Notes: generated from the sequence alone by a model not told the origin. A DNA stretch of 64,000 nt from Takakia lepidozioides (GCA_030704615.1 CM060732.1:64399053-64463052), one strand, 5' to 3'; shown: positions 1-11,706, numbered from the stretch's first letter. Numbers and translations are program-made.

Positions 1-61
1 TTGCAACAAAAGATTCTCTTTCAACTACCAAATTATTCAGGGTGTTTTTATTGAAGCTCAC

Positions 62-1290
62 CGAAATCCACAAATCTCTTCTTGGGGAGATGCAGAAACT
101 CTGCATACTCGGTCTTGTCATCAGTCTTGTGTAATTGCAACACAAGTGGTCGCCTGGTAACAATCCCTGGCACATGACAAGTTAAGCTCAACACCACATT
201 CTACCCACTCATCCCCAGGGCAACTAGTCAAGTTTATAGTAAACTAGGAGTGTGCAAGATTTAACATTTGACAGATCTTGGCAAGAAAACCACCAAATTC
301 ACATCACAGTAGTTGGCTTTACTATAAAATCGGTTGGTATAGACTGGTGCTGCTTCCAGCTGCATATAGAATTCCTATTCGAATAAGGTACCTTCTGAAC
401 CGCAAGACAGATCAACATGGGTCCATTTGAGAAGCATCTTGTCCAATTTCCACAGGGATGAGACAAAGCAGTTAATTTATAACTTCGTGGATTAATTCCC
501 CAATGGAAGTTGATGGAAGTGTTCAAACAGTGTCAACATCCATGGGTTATGTTGCTCAACAACATGACGATCACAGGTACCTGATAGAGACTGTCGCTAG
601 GAAATATAGAATTGACAGTAGATAAAAGCTTAATCACCTGATCCGCGGGGGAGGAAATCTCGTCCCACAATACTCTCCAACACAGAGGACTTGCCAGAGC
701 TCTGTAAAAAAAATGGAACAAAACCAGATTACAGCAGATGATCAATTCCCTGTGGGCGGAAGCAGCAACCACTAGAGGTGATATGCGTATAGCATACCCA
801 AGGAACTAACGACTTCTCTGTGGTGTATACATCACTCAGGTTAGACTCTAACCTTAGGAAGCATGAATTTTCACAACCTCAAATGTTGGTGCTCCCAGTC
901 TCTCGTTAGTAGAATTATCTCTCTCTCACATGTAACGAAACAGAAACAGAAACAGAAAGAAATTGCCGTAAAGCTACTGACACCCACATCAGACCAATGC
1001 AGTTAACCATTGTGAGTAGAATAGTCTGCTCATGCTGCACATTGTGGGCGTAATTCAGGTACGTCAAAACTGCCCAATTTCACTTCAAGCACTGGCAGCA
1101 AAGACAGTAATGCTGCGTGTGAACGAGAGGGAGACAAACAACGTAGAACACTCCCCACACACACCTGCCCTCCCACCACCACCACCGATGGCAGAGACTC
1201 CCACAGACTCTGCACACTGTCTCCTCCATAGTCCCCCAGCGCAGTGCATGCCCGCTGGATCCTGTTAACCAGGCCTATCAACGTCTCCAT
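62..1290 (-). CDS. DRP1: Dynamin-related GTPase, DRP1 type (5' part, three exons)
   Basis: Large GTPase that assembles on membranes; plant DRP1 proteins act in clathrin-mediated endocytosis and cell-plate formation. Exon 1 (1290-1165) starts [20 protein letters not shown], the typical DRP1 N-terminus, and ends at VVVVGGQ before a GTGTGT donor. Exon 2 (701-638) follows an ACAG acceptor and reads [13 protein letters not shown] then FLPRGSG, so the P-loop is rebuilt only across the splice. Exon 3 (166-62) reads [14 protein letters not shown] and continues to PKKRFVDF before GTGAGC. Phases agree at every junction (0, then 1). The rest of the GTPase domain, middle domain and GED lie beyond the left edge. 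No stop or frameshift is seen, so this is probably a working gene. Splice sites are inferred by eye; the family call is very secure, the DRP1 subclass likely. Confidence 0.93.
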
Positions 1291-1811
1291 CTCCTCACCT
1301 CCAAACACAACACAGTCAGATCACAACAGCCCCCTTCACAGATTGCTTGCAGCAAAACAACGCGCAATTCAGCAAAACAAACGAGGGCACACAGAATGTG
1401 AGCCTCAAAGAAAAGCCACAATAATGCGAGGCCAGGGAGGCCAGGGGGTTGAGAGCAACGGTAGCTTCTCCTTTCCGGGATCCAAACGGGCGTTCCACTT
1501 TCCCGGCGGACGAACGTCGTTAAGCGAACGGACGTGGTCGCACGATTCGTTTCGTTTGGCTCCGTTTCGTTTTGAAGAGCTCTCCGTCAGCGATTTGTCG
1601 TCGTCTTCCGAAGGAAACGTTTGGGACCAAGACTCTCACGGTTCTTGTTTGCCACGTGACTCTCTCGTCTCCGACAATTAACGAGTGGTTATGGCATAAG
1701 ACAAGTGGTCGTGGGTTCAAAGGCACATAGATGTATGCTGTCTTAACAACCAAGTTGTAGCCAAGTGGTAATGGGCACATACCAATGTTGGCGGGTATTA
1801 CTTTTTTTTTT
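1291..1811. other. Upstream region and 5' UTR of the DRP1 gene
   Basis: No recognisable gene. It lies immediately 5' of the DRP1 start codon (minus strand) and should hold its 5' UTR and promoter. A CpG-rich stretch at about 1480-1680 (many CGAACG and ACGT words) is a plausible promoter region. Short ORFs on either strand resemble no family I know. Confidence 0.4.
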
Positions 1812-1846
1812 TAATACCAGCCGGTATTGACAAAAAATAATAATAA

Positions 1847-1861
1847 TAATACCAGCCGGTT
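1847..1861. repeat. 15-bp direct repeat, left copy (candidate target-site duplication)
   Basis: TAATACCAGCCGGTT occurs here and again exactly at 2930-2944, flanking a block with LINE 3'-end features. A 14-base near-copy also lies at 1812-1825. The length suits the duplication made by LINE-type insertion. Confidence 0.55.
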
Positions 1862-2929
1862 CCATAGTATTGGAATTTTTTTATTTTTTTATTTTGGAAA
1901 GGGAGAGGGACCAGGAATATATTAATAAGGAGGAAAAAATAACTTCGAAGTCCAAAGTACAAACCATGGAGGATGAAAAAGAGGACATTGTCCCGTGACC
2001 TAAAACATAGAGGGCTATTCACTTAATTTTAATATCCGCCAGTTCTCAACAGTAGTATGATTTTTGATTTGCGGACGGGTATCAATAGGACGGGGTTCTT
2101 TTTCTTTTTTTTTGAACAGGGGGATTGTAGCCCTATAGAACTCTGCCAAGATAGGAACAGCCAGCAGCTGCCAAAAGCCTAAGGGCCTGCAGCCAAGAGA
2201 ACTAGGAAAACAGTTGAGAAACACTATGAGGAGGAACTAAGAGATAGACAAGGCAATAGGCAGCATTCATTGTTGCAAGATGAAGGAAACAAAGTAATAG
2301 AGGCTGCATACATAGACAAGCAACCCAACAACAAGCTATGCCAACATCCGAGGCAGAAGCATACAGAGATAGAGAGAGCACACAACCTACCCAATTCAGC
2401 TAGACAAGAGGCAAAAGTTTGTGTGCCAGAGACAAGCTATGCCAACCAGCTAGATCAGCCAGGAATCAGAGAATGTACTCCTCTAAATCATCCACCAAGC
2501 TGAAGCCCTAAGTGCTTCCTCTTTTTCTCTTAGGGGCTTCAAAACTCAGTTGAACCTTTGATTTTCCTCTTCTTTGGCTGCGCTTATGCCTCCAATTGAC
2601 TTCCCCTTCGTCTGCTTCCAAAGGAGAGTTGTTGGCACTAATGGAGCTGCCAACAGGATGGGAGAGCTTGCTCCCATTCAATCCTTTCATCAGAATATCT
2701 TTGGCAGAAGATACCGCGGTTTCCCCAAGAGCTGTCAAAGTCTACAACAAGTTGGACTTTTCTGTTCGCATTACACCTGGAAATAGCTGCCACAAGAACA
2801 AACCAAGCTTTACAAGCTTCAGACAACATGTCTGAGTGAACTAAGCACAAAAGCTTCTGCAAACAGAACTTTCCAGATGTGCCAGAGAACACTGCCCCTT
2901 AGGGATGCCCATACAGGGTATTTCAATCG
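1862..2929 (-). mobile_element. 5'-truncated LINE remnant(s)
   Basis: Minus-strand debris of a non-LTR retrotransposon. The frames at 2892-2638 and 2738-2508 contain CKAWFVLVAAISR and NWRHKRSQRRGKSK, matching the 3' coding end of the longer LINE at 3321-3731 (RKAWGVVCAAIPR, NWRHKRTRDAKSK). T-rich tracts at 1876-1893 and 2096-2112 would be A-rich tails on the minus strand, so two nested or tandem tails may be present; sequence after the first resembles the 3' UTR of the other LINE copies. Reading frames are broken. The block is bounded by a 15-bp direct repeat. Confidence 0.65.
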
Positions 2930-2944
2930 TAATACCAGCCGGTT
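2930..2944. repeat. 15-bp direct repeat, right copy
   Basis: Exact match to 1847-1861; see that entry. Together they bracket 1862-2929. Confidence 0.55.
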
Positions 2945-4144
2945 ATCAACCCGGATACAAATAAGTAAAATTAAAATAACCACCAGATCATTAATATACC
3001 TTTATTTTTATTTTATTTTTATTTTTTTAATAGAAAGGGGATGGAGGCCCTTTTAATCAAATTAATAAAGTATAGAGACATCAGTGGAAAAAATAACCAT
3101 TGTTTTTGGGGCCGTGAAGGCTGACTGGGGGGAACTTCCCCGTGACTCTAGCTGAGCAAAGCGAGAGAAGCAGTAGAGGCAGGTCCGTGAGGGAGGGGAC
3201 TAAGGGGATGCACTATAGGATAGAAAGGAGATGTGTAGACAGGATTTAGCAAGGAGATTGCTACTAGTGAGGGCCGAAGCCACTTAAGAGGGGTTTTAAG
3301 CGGCCAAGAAGAGCTGCAGGTCAACAAGTATGAGCAGCATGAGTAGCAAAAGGCCTCGCAGGCGGTAGGATTGAAGCTAGACCGTACTTCAAGTGCGTTT
3401 TGGATTTTGCATCTCTGGTTCTCTTGTGTCGCCAGTTGAAGTCTAACTCCTCCCCTTCAGTATGGACTTCCCATTGAGTTGGTACGGAATCTTGCCATTG
3501 AAAATGTGAGTTGGGTAGACTGGTTCTGAACATGTTGCTTTTACCCCAGGTGTTGAGGAAATTTTTGAGCAGCTTCCTCCCCCGTTGCTCTGGAGTTCTG
3601 GGAATAGCTGCACAAACAACCCCCCATGCTTTCCTCCCCTCAGTAAGCAGATCAATACAAGTTTGAAAGAGAATTGGTCTGCCCCTGGGGGGCTTTCCCT
3701 CATACACCCATGCACATCTTGCTTTCCACAAGTTCCATAATGTATGTGCTCTAAGGGTGGCCCAGACAGGGCAAGTGCTTTACGGATGGCCAGGCAAGCA
3801 ATTTAAAAGTAGGAGGGAAGGGGGCGAATGAGCAGGGAAGGTGTTCCAGTGAGCGTAGAAGCCCAGAACCGCCCACCAAACCCTACTAGAGAGAGCACAG
3901 GAGGTCAGACAGTGCTCAAATATAGATTCTGGGTCCAATTGGCAGATAGGGCCGGATGGGGAATCCTGGTCTGCTGCTTGTCTCACTGGCAGCACCCTAT
4001 GTGCAAGCTTCCATAGAAAAGCCGAGATTCTCGCCGCCCGATCTTTCCTCCAGATATTTTTCCAAATTGAGTTACAGTTTTCCTGAGAGAAGTTGTATGT
4101 TCCCCGCTTTGATGTCCACTTTGCCAGAAAGGATCTGGCTCGCG

Positions 4145-4745
4145 GCGTCGTAAAACAACCATTTTCAGGCAGGGGGGAAGAACCAAATTTGCGACGTCCG
4201 GGCGTCGCAAGGGCATCGCCAAAAAACGTCGCAAATAGGCGAAACCGCGATTGGCGACGCCTAGGCGTTGTTGCACCCCCCCCCCCACCTGCCAGGCGCC
4301 CCAAGTAACGTCCTTGTAATGACCTGAATTGACCACAACACCATTGCGACCCCCTGTGGCGATGGCGTTGCGACCCCCTGGCATCGCAACGTTGGGCGTC
4401 CCAGTGCGGGGCACCCCCAACGACGTTTTTGTGAAGTTGAGGGCCGCAAAGCCCAAAAATAAATAAAAAATAAACTCCCACTGTGGTGATGCTGTTGCGA
4501 CGCTCTGGCATCGCAACGTCCAAATTTTATTTATTTTTTATTTTATTTTTTGGATTTCCGACGCCGGGGCCTTGCAAGAAAAAAAATCAGTCGCAGCGAG
4601 GGCCCTCTTTCCCCCTTCATGCCACCTTACGACGGCTGGGCGCCGTAATGGTGTCGCAGCGGGGCCCGGCGTCGCAAAAAAAGCGCCGCGCGGGGCGTGG
4701 GGGTACGGCTGGCGTCGCAAACCCCCCCCCCCCCCCCATTTGTTG
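4145..4745. repeat. GC-rich palindrome-bearing insertion within the LINE
   Basis: About 600 bp with no protein similarity, splitting the LINE frame between FFAYH (4740-4860 side) and ARSFLAKWTSKRG (4140 side). It is full of GCGACG/CGTCGC words and local inverted pairs such as GTTGCGACGCTCTGG facing CATCGCAACG, and has C runs at 4267-4277 and near 4718-4737. The right edge read on the minus strand starts CACTACAACAAATGG; the left edge has only a weak match (TCGTAAAACAACC), so terminal inverted repeats are uncertain. Best read as a MITE-like non-autonomous DNA element. Confidence 0.5.
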
Positions 4746-6473
4746 TAGTGATAGGCAAAGAAGGGTGAGTGTTTATGGTCCATCCAACTCCATTCCCCCG
4801 GATCGAATTGGAGGTCTTCCAGGGGGGAGATAGGAACCAGGAAACTGAAATGTGACAAGCCTATTGAATTTCCTGCCCTGGCAGGGGAAGTGGGTTGACA
4901 TTCTCTTGGTTGTCCATTACTCTTATGTGGTATAAGTGTCGCTTATCCAACTCAATGGAACCACAGTATGCCAGAGAACCTTGGCAGTCGGCACTTAAGT
5001 GCAGCCCCGATGCCAATTCCTGCCGAAAAAACAACACCAAAATCACTGTCTGTCGATCGCCCTGGCGCATGGCCATCCAAACAGGGGTGTAGCCAGGGTT
5101 GGTATCAGCCAGCAGGGGAGTCATATACTGCGGAATGTTGGCGAGAATTGTGTTCCAGGCTCTAGCCCTTCTGCTGCCCACTATGTATGTTATCTCAGCT
5201 TGTGACAGGAACTGACCTTGGTTCCTGATACTTGCGATGTAGGTGAGTCCTTGCCCCTCCCAAAAGGCCCAGGCAGGGGTTTGGTTTAGCAAGGCATCTG
5301 AATCCATGTTGCAACTGGCAAACAAAGGTTGCCTCAGAGACAAGGGCTCTTCTGATCAGGGTTGTTGGCGATGCTCCTTCCTCCATTTCACCTTGAGGCC
5401 CGACGCTAGACAAAAAGTGTGTAGAGCCTGTAGAGCTCTGTTAATATTGTGTCTGCACGTGTTGTCCAGCAGCAAGACGGTGTCATCGGCATACATAGAG
5501 AGCTTCAACATTTCTTCCTACAATGTTGGCAGGTGCAGGCCAACAATGTCTACTCTGTGGTCCACTAGGTGGCCCAGTGAGTCTGCTGCCAGGAGGAAAA
5601 GAAAGGGTGCAAGTGGGCATCATTGCCTCACTGATCTGGAAATGGGAAAGGGGTGAGAGATAACCCCATTAATCATCACTCTGCTAGAAGAGGACTGGAG
5701 GAGAACTTGAACCTAGGAACCATTGATCATGTTTTATCCATTGTCTACAGCAAAAAGGTCCAGTCAATGGAGTCGAATGCTTTTTCAAAATCCAGCATTA
5801 AGAGGGCCAATGGTTGGTGATTTAGCATGGCTTTGTGAAGAGCTTCATGAGCTAACAGGATATTGTCAAGTATTGTGCAGTCCTTCAAAAAGCCGGTCTG
5901 ATCCTTCGTGATGATCTTTGGTAGCAGCAATTGCAGCCTGAGTACCAGAGTCTTTGCAATTATCTTGTATGTGGAGTTGAGCAGCGTAATTTGTCTATAA
6001 TTGGCCATGTTGTCTCGTTCTCCCTTTTTTAAGATCACCGTTATTAGGCCCTCAGAGATTTGGGAAGGCATAAGCTTTTTCTAGAGGATGTCGTTGGCCA
6101 TTTTCAGGAGATCATCACCAATTGTTAGCCAAAGTGTCTTGAAAAGCTCCATTGGCAAACCATCTAGGCCGGGGCATTTCATTGATACCATGGATTCGAC
6201 AACCCGCCCTAGTTCCAGCGCTGTGAATGGCTCTGACAGGGAGTTCTGCTCCGCTACTAAGAGGGCACATGGGATTCTTTGGAGGAGAGTATTTCTTGCC
6301 TGGTCAGTTGCAGTCAAAGCTGGGCGACTTTGGAACAGTTCCCTGAAAAAAGCAGCAGCTATTGAGGCCATGTCCTTAGACCATGTACCTTGTTTTTCGT
6401 CATGTCCGTGACTGTTTTCTAGCAACACACGACTCTCCCCGGACTGTGACGTGTCAATTTCAAATGATGTCAC
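4740..6473 (-). pseudogene. LINE reverse transcriptase (decayed ORF2 part)
   Basis: Reverse transcriptase copying element RNA at the target site. Visible motifs in order: PGLDGLPMELFKTLW, YRQITLLNSTYKIIA, the DFEKAFDSIDW block, and YADD in LYADDTVLLLDN. The frame changes at about 6075 and 5740 and again below 5460, and stops separate the pieces. The L1-type class is inferred from the combination of RT motif spacing and the downstream zf-RVT-like region. Confidence 0.85.
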
Positions 6474-6475
6474 CC

Positions 6476-6630
6476 AGAGTCATATTCACGACGCAGATAT
6501 TAGAGTCATCGTAACGACACGGTCTGCATGACTCTTTACAAAAGAGTAAAAAAATGAGTCAAAATGATCAAAAGAGTCATGAAAACAGTCAAAAAAAGTG
6601 TCATGAAACTCGTTTTTTGTACTAGTGATT
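6476..6630. repeat. Short GAGTCA-rich stretch
   Basis: Several GAGTCA/TGACTC words at irregular spacing between the LINE 5' end and the MULE-like coding region. The word matches the core bound by bZIP (GCN4/AP-1-like) proteins, but short words recur by chance and no gene start is evident. Could be a degenerate tandem repeat. Confidence 0.25.
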
Positions 6631-6639
6631 GCTGTGGAC

Positions 6640-7835
6640 GCCGTGCAAATTGAAAACGGAACAGACAAGCTGGTCCAAAAGTACTGGGAATCCTCCAAGA
6701 AGAGAAAGAGAATTGAAGAGCCAAACACTTGGAATCACCCACACCGCCCATGTGGTTTCTTCCCAGTTAGAATTATGGACGCAGGGGACCTTGTTTCCCT
6801 TCTCTGAGGATGACCTGCTTGCGCTCAATAGCACCAGTCTTGCAATCACTTTCCTGGAGCTCCACACCTTCCAGGCAGACCACTCACTGGCTGGGAACCA
6901 GGATCTGGATTCGCAAGAGAGAAAGCAGCGATATGTGTGACCCCTCTCCCGTACACATTTATAGATGACTACACCAACTTCTTCCTGCCAAGTGTCGAAC
7001 AGGGTTTCCAGTCTGCATGGGTAACCGAGGACATGGCGAAGGAGTTCGGTGTGGGTAAGGAAATGCAACTAACACTGGCTCTCACTTAGTCCATCCTTCA
7101 AGACTTCTTCCATAATTTGCAGCCCTCCATCTCTCAGATGCAAGATATTGGCATTTTGGAATGACCGCTATTGGGAAGGCAATGCAGACAAGGTGTTCAT
7201 TGCAGGAGCCCAAGTTCCATTCAACCAGTTCAAGTGTAGTTTCTGCAAAGAAAGACCTTTCTGTGAGACGCATTGTGGGGCAAGAATGTACTATGTCACA
7301 AGTTCCCTTCCAACATATACACGTGTTGCAGTTCACATTGGGTTTCATAACCATCCATGTGCCAAGGGCGAGAATAGAGAGGCTGCGGAAAATGCATCAA
7401 GTATGATTCAAGAGCACGTTAAGATGAAGCCATGGTCAACCCCGGGAGCTATTTCCTTGTCAATGGCCCAGAAGCTCTTGATTGATCGAGTTCTTGTGGC
7501 TGATGGCACAGAGACAGTACGTCTTGAGGGAGAGACTTTGGACGATATTCTTGAAGAGTTTGCCCATGTTTGTAGCCCCAATGTGAAAAACAAGGTCGCA
7601 TCTGCACGTGTCAATTCCATCATGTCCATATTGGAGTTGAAGCGTCTGAGTACATACCATTTCATTCACAGCAATCTCCTTCCAGGCCAGCATATTTCTC
7701 ATCTCCCCCATGTTTTCAAGATGTCTGTTGCTGGTCCTGGGAGTGGTGTTGATCTTGTGCGTCGCATGAGTGAGGGGGATCTACGCACAAGTTGGGTAGT
7801 ATTTGACCATGTCAAACGCATCAAGGATTTTTCGA
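6640..7835 (+). pseudogene. MULE-like transposase, N-terminal part, truncated (copy 1)
   Basis: The open frame from 7148 matches the transposase at 59206-62099 block by block: tRVAVHIGFHNHP against TRACIHIGKHDHPV, FAHVCSPNVKNK against VSHVCSPNVRNH, SILELKR against SILEVKR, and GPGSGVDLVRRMSEGDLR against GPGSGVDLVKRMTSGDLS. Cys/His positions in the first part suggest a zinc-binding DNA-contact domain. Coding-like frames continue upstream to about 6640 with shifts. Similarity ends after VFDHVKRIKD at about 7832, exactly where a palindromic array begins, so the catalytic region present in copy 2 is absent. MULE assignment rests on copy 2. Dead by truncation. Confidence 0.7.
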
Positions 7836-7844
7836 AATTAAAAA

Positions 7845-8215
7845 AGAAATAGTGACCGCCGTATTGGCGGTCGCTTCAATTGTTTTGTTTTTAAATCAAG
7901 ATTGGCGGTCGCACTGGCGGTCGCTTTATTTTTCGAAATAGAAAAAGAAATGACCGCCATATTGGCGGTCGCTTCAAATTTGTTTTTAATAAAAGCAAGA
8001 TTGGCGGTCGCACTGGCGGTCGCTTTATTTTTCGAATTAAAAAAAAAAATAGCGACCGCTATCTTGGCGGTCGCTTAAACTTAAAAATATACAAAACAGA
8101 AGTGACCGCAATATTGCACAAAATGAAAGGAAATAAAAGCGACCGCAGTAGTGGCGGTCACTTGTTTTTCATAAAAAATAAAAATATGGACCGTAGTATT
8201 AGTGGTCGCTTAATT
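7845..8215. repeat. Palindromic array 1 (GCGACCGCC/GGCGGTCGC)
   Basis: About eight imperfect units of roughly 45-55 bp; each holds arms close to GCGACCGCC and GGCGGTCGC with a 5-7 base centre, separated by A/T-rich linkers such as TTTATTTTTCGAAATAGAAA. Some units have lost one arm (for example GATTGGCGGTCGC followed by ACTGGCGGTCGC). The array ends about 100 bp before a TATA box that precedes the hAT transposase. Same family as the arrays at 23496, 25090 and 28765. Confidence 0.88.
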
Positions 8216-8299
8216 TCAAAATTACAACAAATATGGTTATACAGCCTTTTTTGGGTAGGCGCTATTGGTTCGTCATTTATCATTTCACTTTCATTTCAC

Positions 8300-8360
8300 T
8301 TTCATCTCTCTTGGATCATATATAAGGGAGAAGGGTCACCAAGCTCCTCACTTCTTTTGG
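8300..8360 (+). promoter_or_regulatory. Core promoter of the hAT gene
   Basis: TATATAAGGGAG at 8319-8330, followed by CTCCTCACTTC at 8345. The same order (TATA box, then TCACTTC about 20 bp on) recurs on the minus strand at the promoters near 23447, 25030 and 25275. The hAT ATG at 8644 is about 323 bp downstream. No transcript evidence; inferred from conserved layout. Confidence 0.6.
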
Positions 8361-8599
8361 CGCAAACACTTGAGGTTGCTTTGGATGTTCTCTTCCATTG
8401 AACGAGAGTGTAGCCCAAGAGGAGGGTGCGCACCTTTTGCCGTTGTGGCTTCCACCAAAGCCACTTCAGCAGATTGTGTATAAGCTCAACAGTACAACCC
8501 ACATCGACCCACTTGGGTTGCTGACATGTGTAGAAGTGTTGGGCTATCGCATTGCACTCTACATTCACAACACGTTCATTTATAGGTGACTGTTTTTTG

Positions 8600-11500
8600 T
8601 TGCTTGCATTGCTAGGTCCCAGGGGAGTGGATATTGGGTGAAGATGAGGGAGGAATGGAGCCCTTGGTATACGGCAATCCCGAACACTGTCAGTGCCACT
8701 GGTAGTGTTGAGTGCAACCTATATGGATTAAAGCTTTCTTATCGTAAGGATCGGTTGCTCGCTCACCTCGGCTATAAAGGTGTGAAGAACACTGGGGTGG
8801 GTTTATGCCCTAAAGCATTTATGCGGGTAAAAAGCCACTTTGCCCAGTGTGAAAGCAATATTCCAATGTCTTTGGATCTGGACATGACCTCTGAGTAGAA
8901 CACTCCATCTTCCCGTCAGGATGCCCCGATTAGTACCCAGGGCGACTCTTGTGAGGCTTCGGGTGTCCTTGGACAAGTAGGTTGTACCGGGGCAACACCT
9001 GCTTCAACACCTCTTTGTACCCCTACACTTCAACGGAGTAGAGGATTACGGCAACAATCCATGCAATTAACTTGTCTGCGAAAAGACAGTTGGAAATGGG
9101 CGCAGTTTTTCTTCGAGGCCAACATACCATTTAATGTGGCAAGGCTTCCGGCATTTGTTTATGCTGTTAGAGCAACCTCGGAGTCCAGATCCACGTACGT
9201 GCCTCCGACTTATCACAATCTCCGCACAGGATTGCTAGAAGACGCCATGACCGAGCTTACCCAAAAGGTCAACGATAGGACGGGCGCGTGCATCAGAAAA
9301 TATGGAAGCACTATATATGTCGATGGTTGGAGTTCTGTCACAAACAGACCGTTGTTCAATGTCATGCTCGTATGTCCAGTTGGGGAACAATTCTTGGGAT
9401 CGGTCGACACTAGCGGCGAAAAGAAAGATGGACGTTATCAATGCCAACTATTGACGGACTTCATCGAACAGGTCGGAAGTGATAGAATCGTGCAAATATG
9501 CACAGACAATGCCGCTAATATGAGAAACACTGCAGACATATTGTTGGCACGTTATCCCCATATGTACTATCAAGGTTGTGCTGCTCATATCCTTGACCTC
9601 CTTTTGGAAGATTGGGGAAAAGAACAGTGGGTGAAACAACTTGTCAAGCGAGCGAAGACTGTTGTGTCGTTCATCCGCACACACCGCATCCCTTTGGCAA
9701 TATATAAGAGGCACGAATCCAAATACAGCCTCCGCAATCCAGGCGAAACTCATTTTGTCACTAACTTGTTGATGGTGGATCGGTTGGTGACGGTGAAGAG
9801 CAGTCTAGAGCACACCATCATCGATCCTCAATGGGATGCATACACACGGACATTGCGGGACTCCTGAAAAGCCAAGTCATTGGGCAAAAGTCGAAAAGTT
9901 CGAAATAACATTCGCAGCGATGATTTCTGGAAGAAATGTGAAAACTTTGTTTATATGGTTGAGCCGGTGTTAATCGTCTTGCGGGAGTTTGATGGAAAGC
10001 AACCAGTAATGGGAAAGACATGGTTACTAATGCAAAATCTTGAGAAGCACGTCCGATCCTTGAGGCATCATCCTTTCTCCTTGAACTTGCGGACAGTGCT
10101 GAGGATGCATTTTACGACCGTCGGTCGATGGTTCGAACGGACTTGCATTATGCGGGGGCTTTGCTCAGTCCATTCTTGTTCGACAATACCATGCTCCGAG
10201 ACGACGCTGATACCAAGGCCGGCCTCGTGCGAGTGCTCATGCAACTGGCTCCGCCGAACCATGCAGAGAGAGCTATATCCGAGTACCAATGCTTCTCAGA
10301 TCGCCGCGACCCTTTTAAGGACATGCCGGATCCAAAAGAACTCAATATGCTGCCACATGAATGGTGGGATTTGATTGGAGCTGGAGCAAGAACATTGGCT
10401 CCCATTGCAAAGCGTATTCTTGCTCAAGTATGCTCTGCCTCATCTTGCGAACGCAATTGGAGCAGTTACTCATTTGTTCACAACAAGATTCGCAACAGGT
10501 TGAATCCCGCGAGGGCTGACATATTGGTGTATGTGTATACCAATTGCCGACTGCTACGTGAGAGGGTAGCGGATGATGCTATAGCATGGTATGAGAGGAA
10601 TTTGCATTCCGAAGACTCTGCTTCTGAGGCTGATTTGATGAGTGACGATACTGAGCCTCGGAGAGAATCATCTCAGAGGGAATCATCTGCCTCCGATAGT
10701 GAAGATGGATCCGATGATGCTCCTGAAAATGCGTATGACCCGTTTACATTCACAGAGGAGGATTCTTATATCCAACCGACCTTTGATGACCTTCTTGAAG
10801 AAGTGTGTATCGCAGATGAAGGTGAAGCTGCAATTGTGTCATCCCCAGAACATGGTCATCAAAATGAAGTTGGGGTCGACCCTCGCCCTCCACTATACGC
10901 TGAAGCCACCGGTAGTGCCCCAATGGAGCTTAGGGGTGATGTACTGCCAGGACCGATTGACGTACGCAACCCTGTTCATACAAATGATGGTGTCGAACCC
11001 ATTGTACAGTCAACGGGACGGGATCATGCCTCATCGATACGACAGCTCCACCACAATGCCAAAACCGATCTAGCTCCCCATCAACACAGCGGGCATTAAG
11101 GAGCAACAGGGTTGATCTGTTTTCCACACGCATGCATCATTCTGCTGCATTGGACCGGGCAGAAGTTGAAGCCTCGGATGATGACAACCTGCCACTACAA
11201 TTCCACCTTAACCAACGTGTTGCGCAACAGACCTGTGGTTCCTCACATGTCGGACCATCTAATGCCGGACCATCTAATGCCGGTCCATCTCGGGCAGTCC
11301 CTCCTCCGGTACATCCTTCGAGACCACCTTCGATTGCGTCCCAAGCCCATAAACGACAGAGAACACTCCAACCTTTTGTAGGCGATCGGCCCACAAACAG
11401 GCCAGATACCGTGGATGGTATTCAAGACCGGAGCGGGAGTCGACCTCAAAGAGAACTAAATGTGGTTCGAGGTCGCTTGCAGATTCAAAGGCCTGGACAT

Positions 11501-11704
11501 ATGAGGTCGGATAGGGAGAACGATTCCAGCACTGATCATGGCAACGGTGGTGAAGTCGAGGGTGACCCAGATTTTCAACCCATCGGAGCATTAGGATTAG
11601 GATCTTCTTCGTCCCGCCGTCGAAGCAGTAGAAGGAATTGGAGCAAAACAGCTGTAGGCATGCATCAGCACTTTTTAGTGGACATGTTTATATTTCTGTA
11701 CTGA
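8600..11704 (+). pseudogene. hAT-family transposase (BED finger, DUF659, hAT C-terminal domain), decayed
   Basis: Cut-and-paste DNA transposase. From 8644: a BED-type finger (CNLYG, LLAHLGYKGVKNT, CPKAF) whose second Cys reads Tyr; the frame continues through an in-frame TAG at 8896 into a DUF659 core from 9061 (YVDGWSSVTNRPLFNVML, FLGSVDTSG, ICTDNAANMR, GCAAHILDLLLEDW), a TGA at 9865, and a shift near 10090 into the C-terminal dimerisation region (ASSCERNWSSYSFVHNKIR, RADILVYVYTNCRLL). An acidic Ser/Asp-rich tail follows, then Pro/Ser-rich sequence to GALGLGSSSSRRRSSRRN. Both stops could be C-to-T changes. A short intron may precede the BED exon (AG at 8615). A gypsy element is inserted seven bases past the last stop. 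Confidence 0.88.
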
Positions 11705-11706
11705 AG

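Larger units (their letters stand above)
3000..6475 (-). mobile_element. LINE (L1-like) retrotransposon, 5'-truncated and interrupted
   Basis: Non-LTR element on the minus strand. From its 5' side: pre-RT and RT N-terminal region (6473-6081, with KCPGLDGLPMELFK), RT core (6071-5745, ANYRQITLLNSTYKIIAKTL, FLKDCTILDNIL, LMLDFEKAFDSIDW), the catalytic box LYADDTVLLLDN at about 5510-5460, a thumb/connection region (5343-4861), a zf-RVT-like segment (about 4140-3780, IWKNIWRKDRAARISAFLWK) and the 3' coding end (3731-3321). A T-rich tract at 3000-3028 is the tail. The endonuclease domain is missing and the frame is broken several times, so the copy is dead. A GC-rich block interrupts it between about 4145 and 4745. 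Confidence 0.88.

Noticed and set aside
299-526. 75-codon minus-strand ORF
   Set aside because: Lies wholly in intron 2 of the DRP1 gene, between validated exons 2 and 3.
6490-6620. bZIP-binding enhancer
   Set aside because: GAGTCA words are frequent, but there is no adjacent intact gene and the word is short; kept only as a weak repeat feature.
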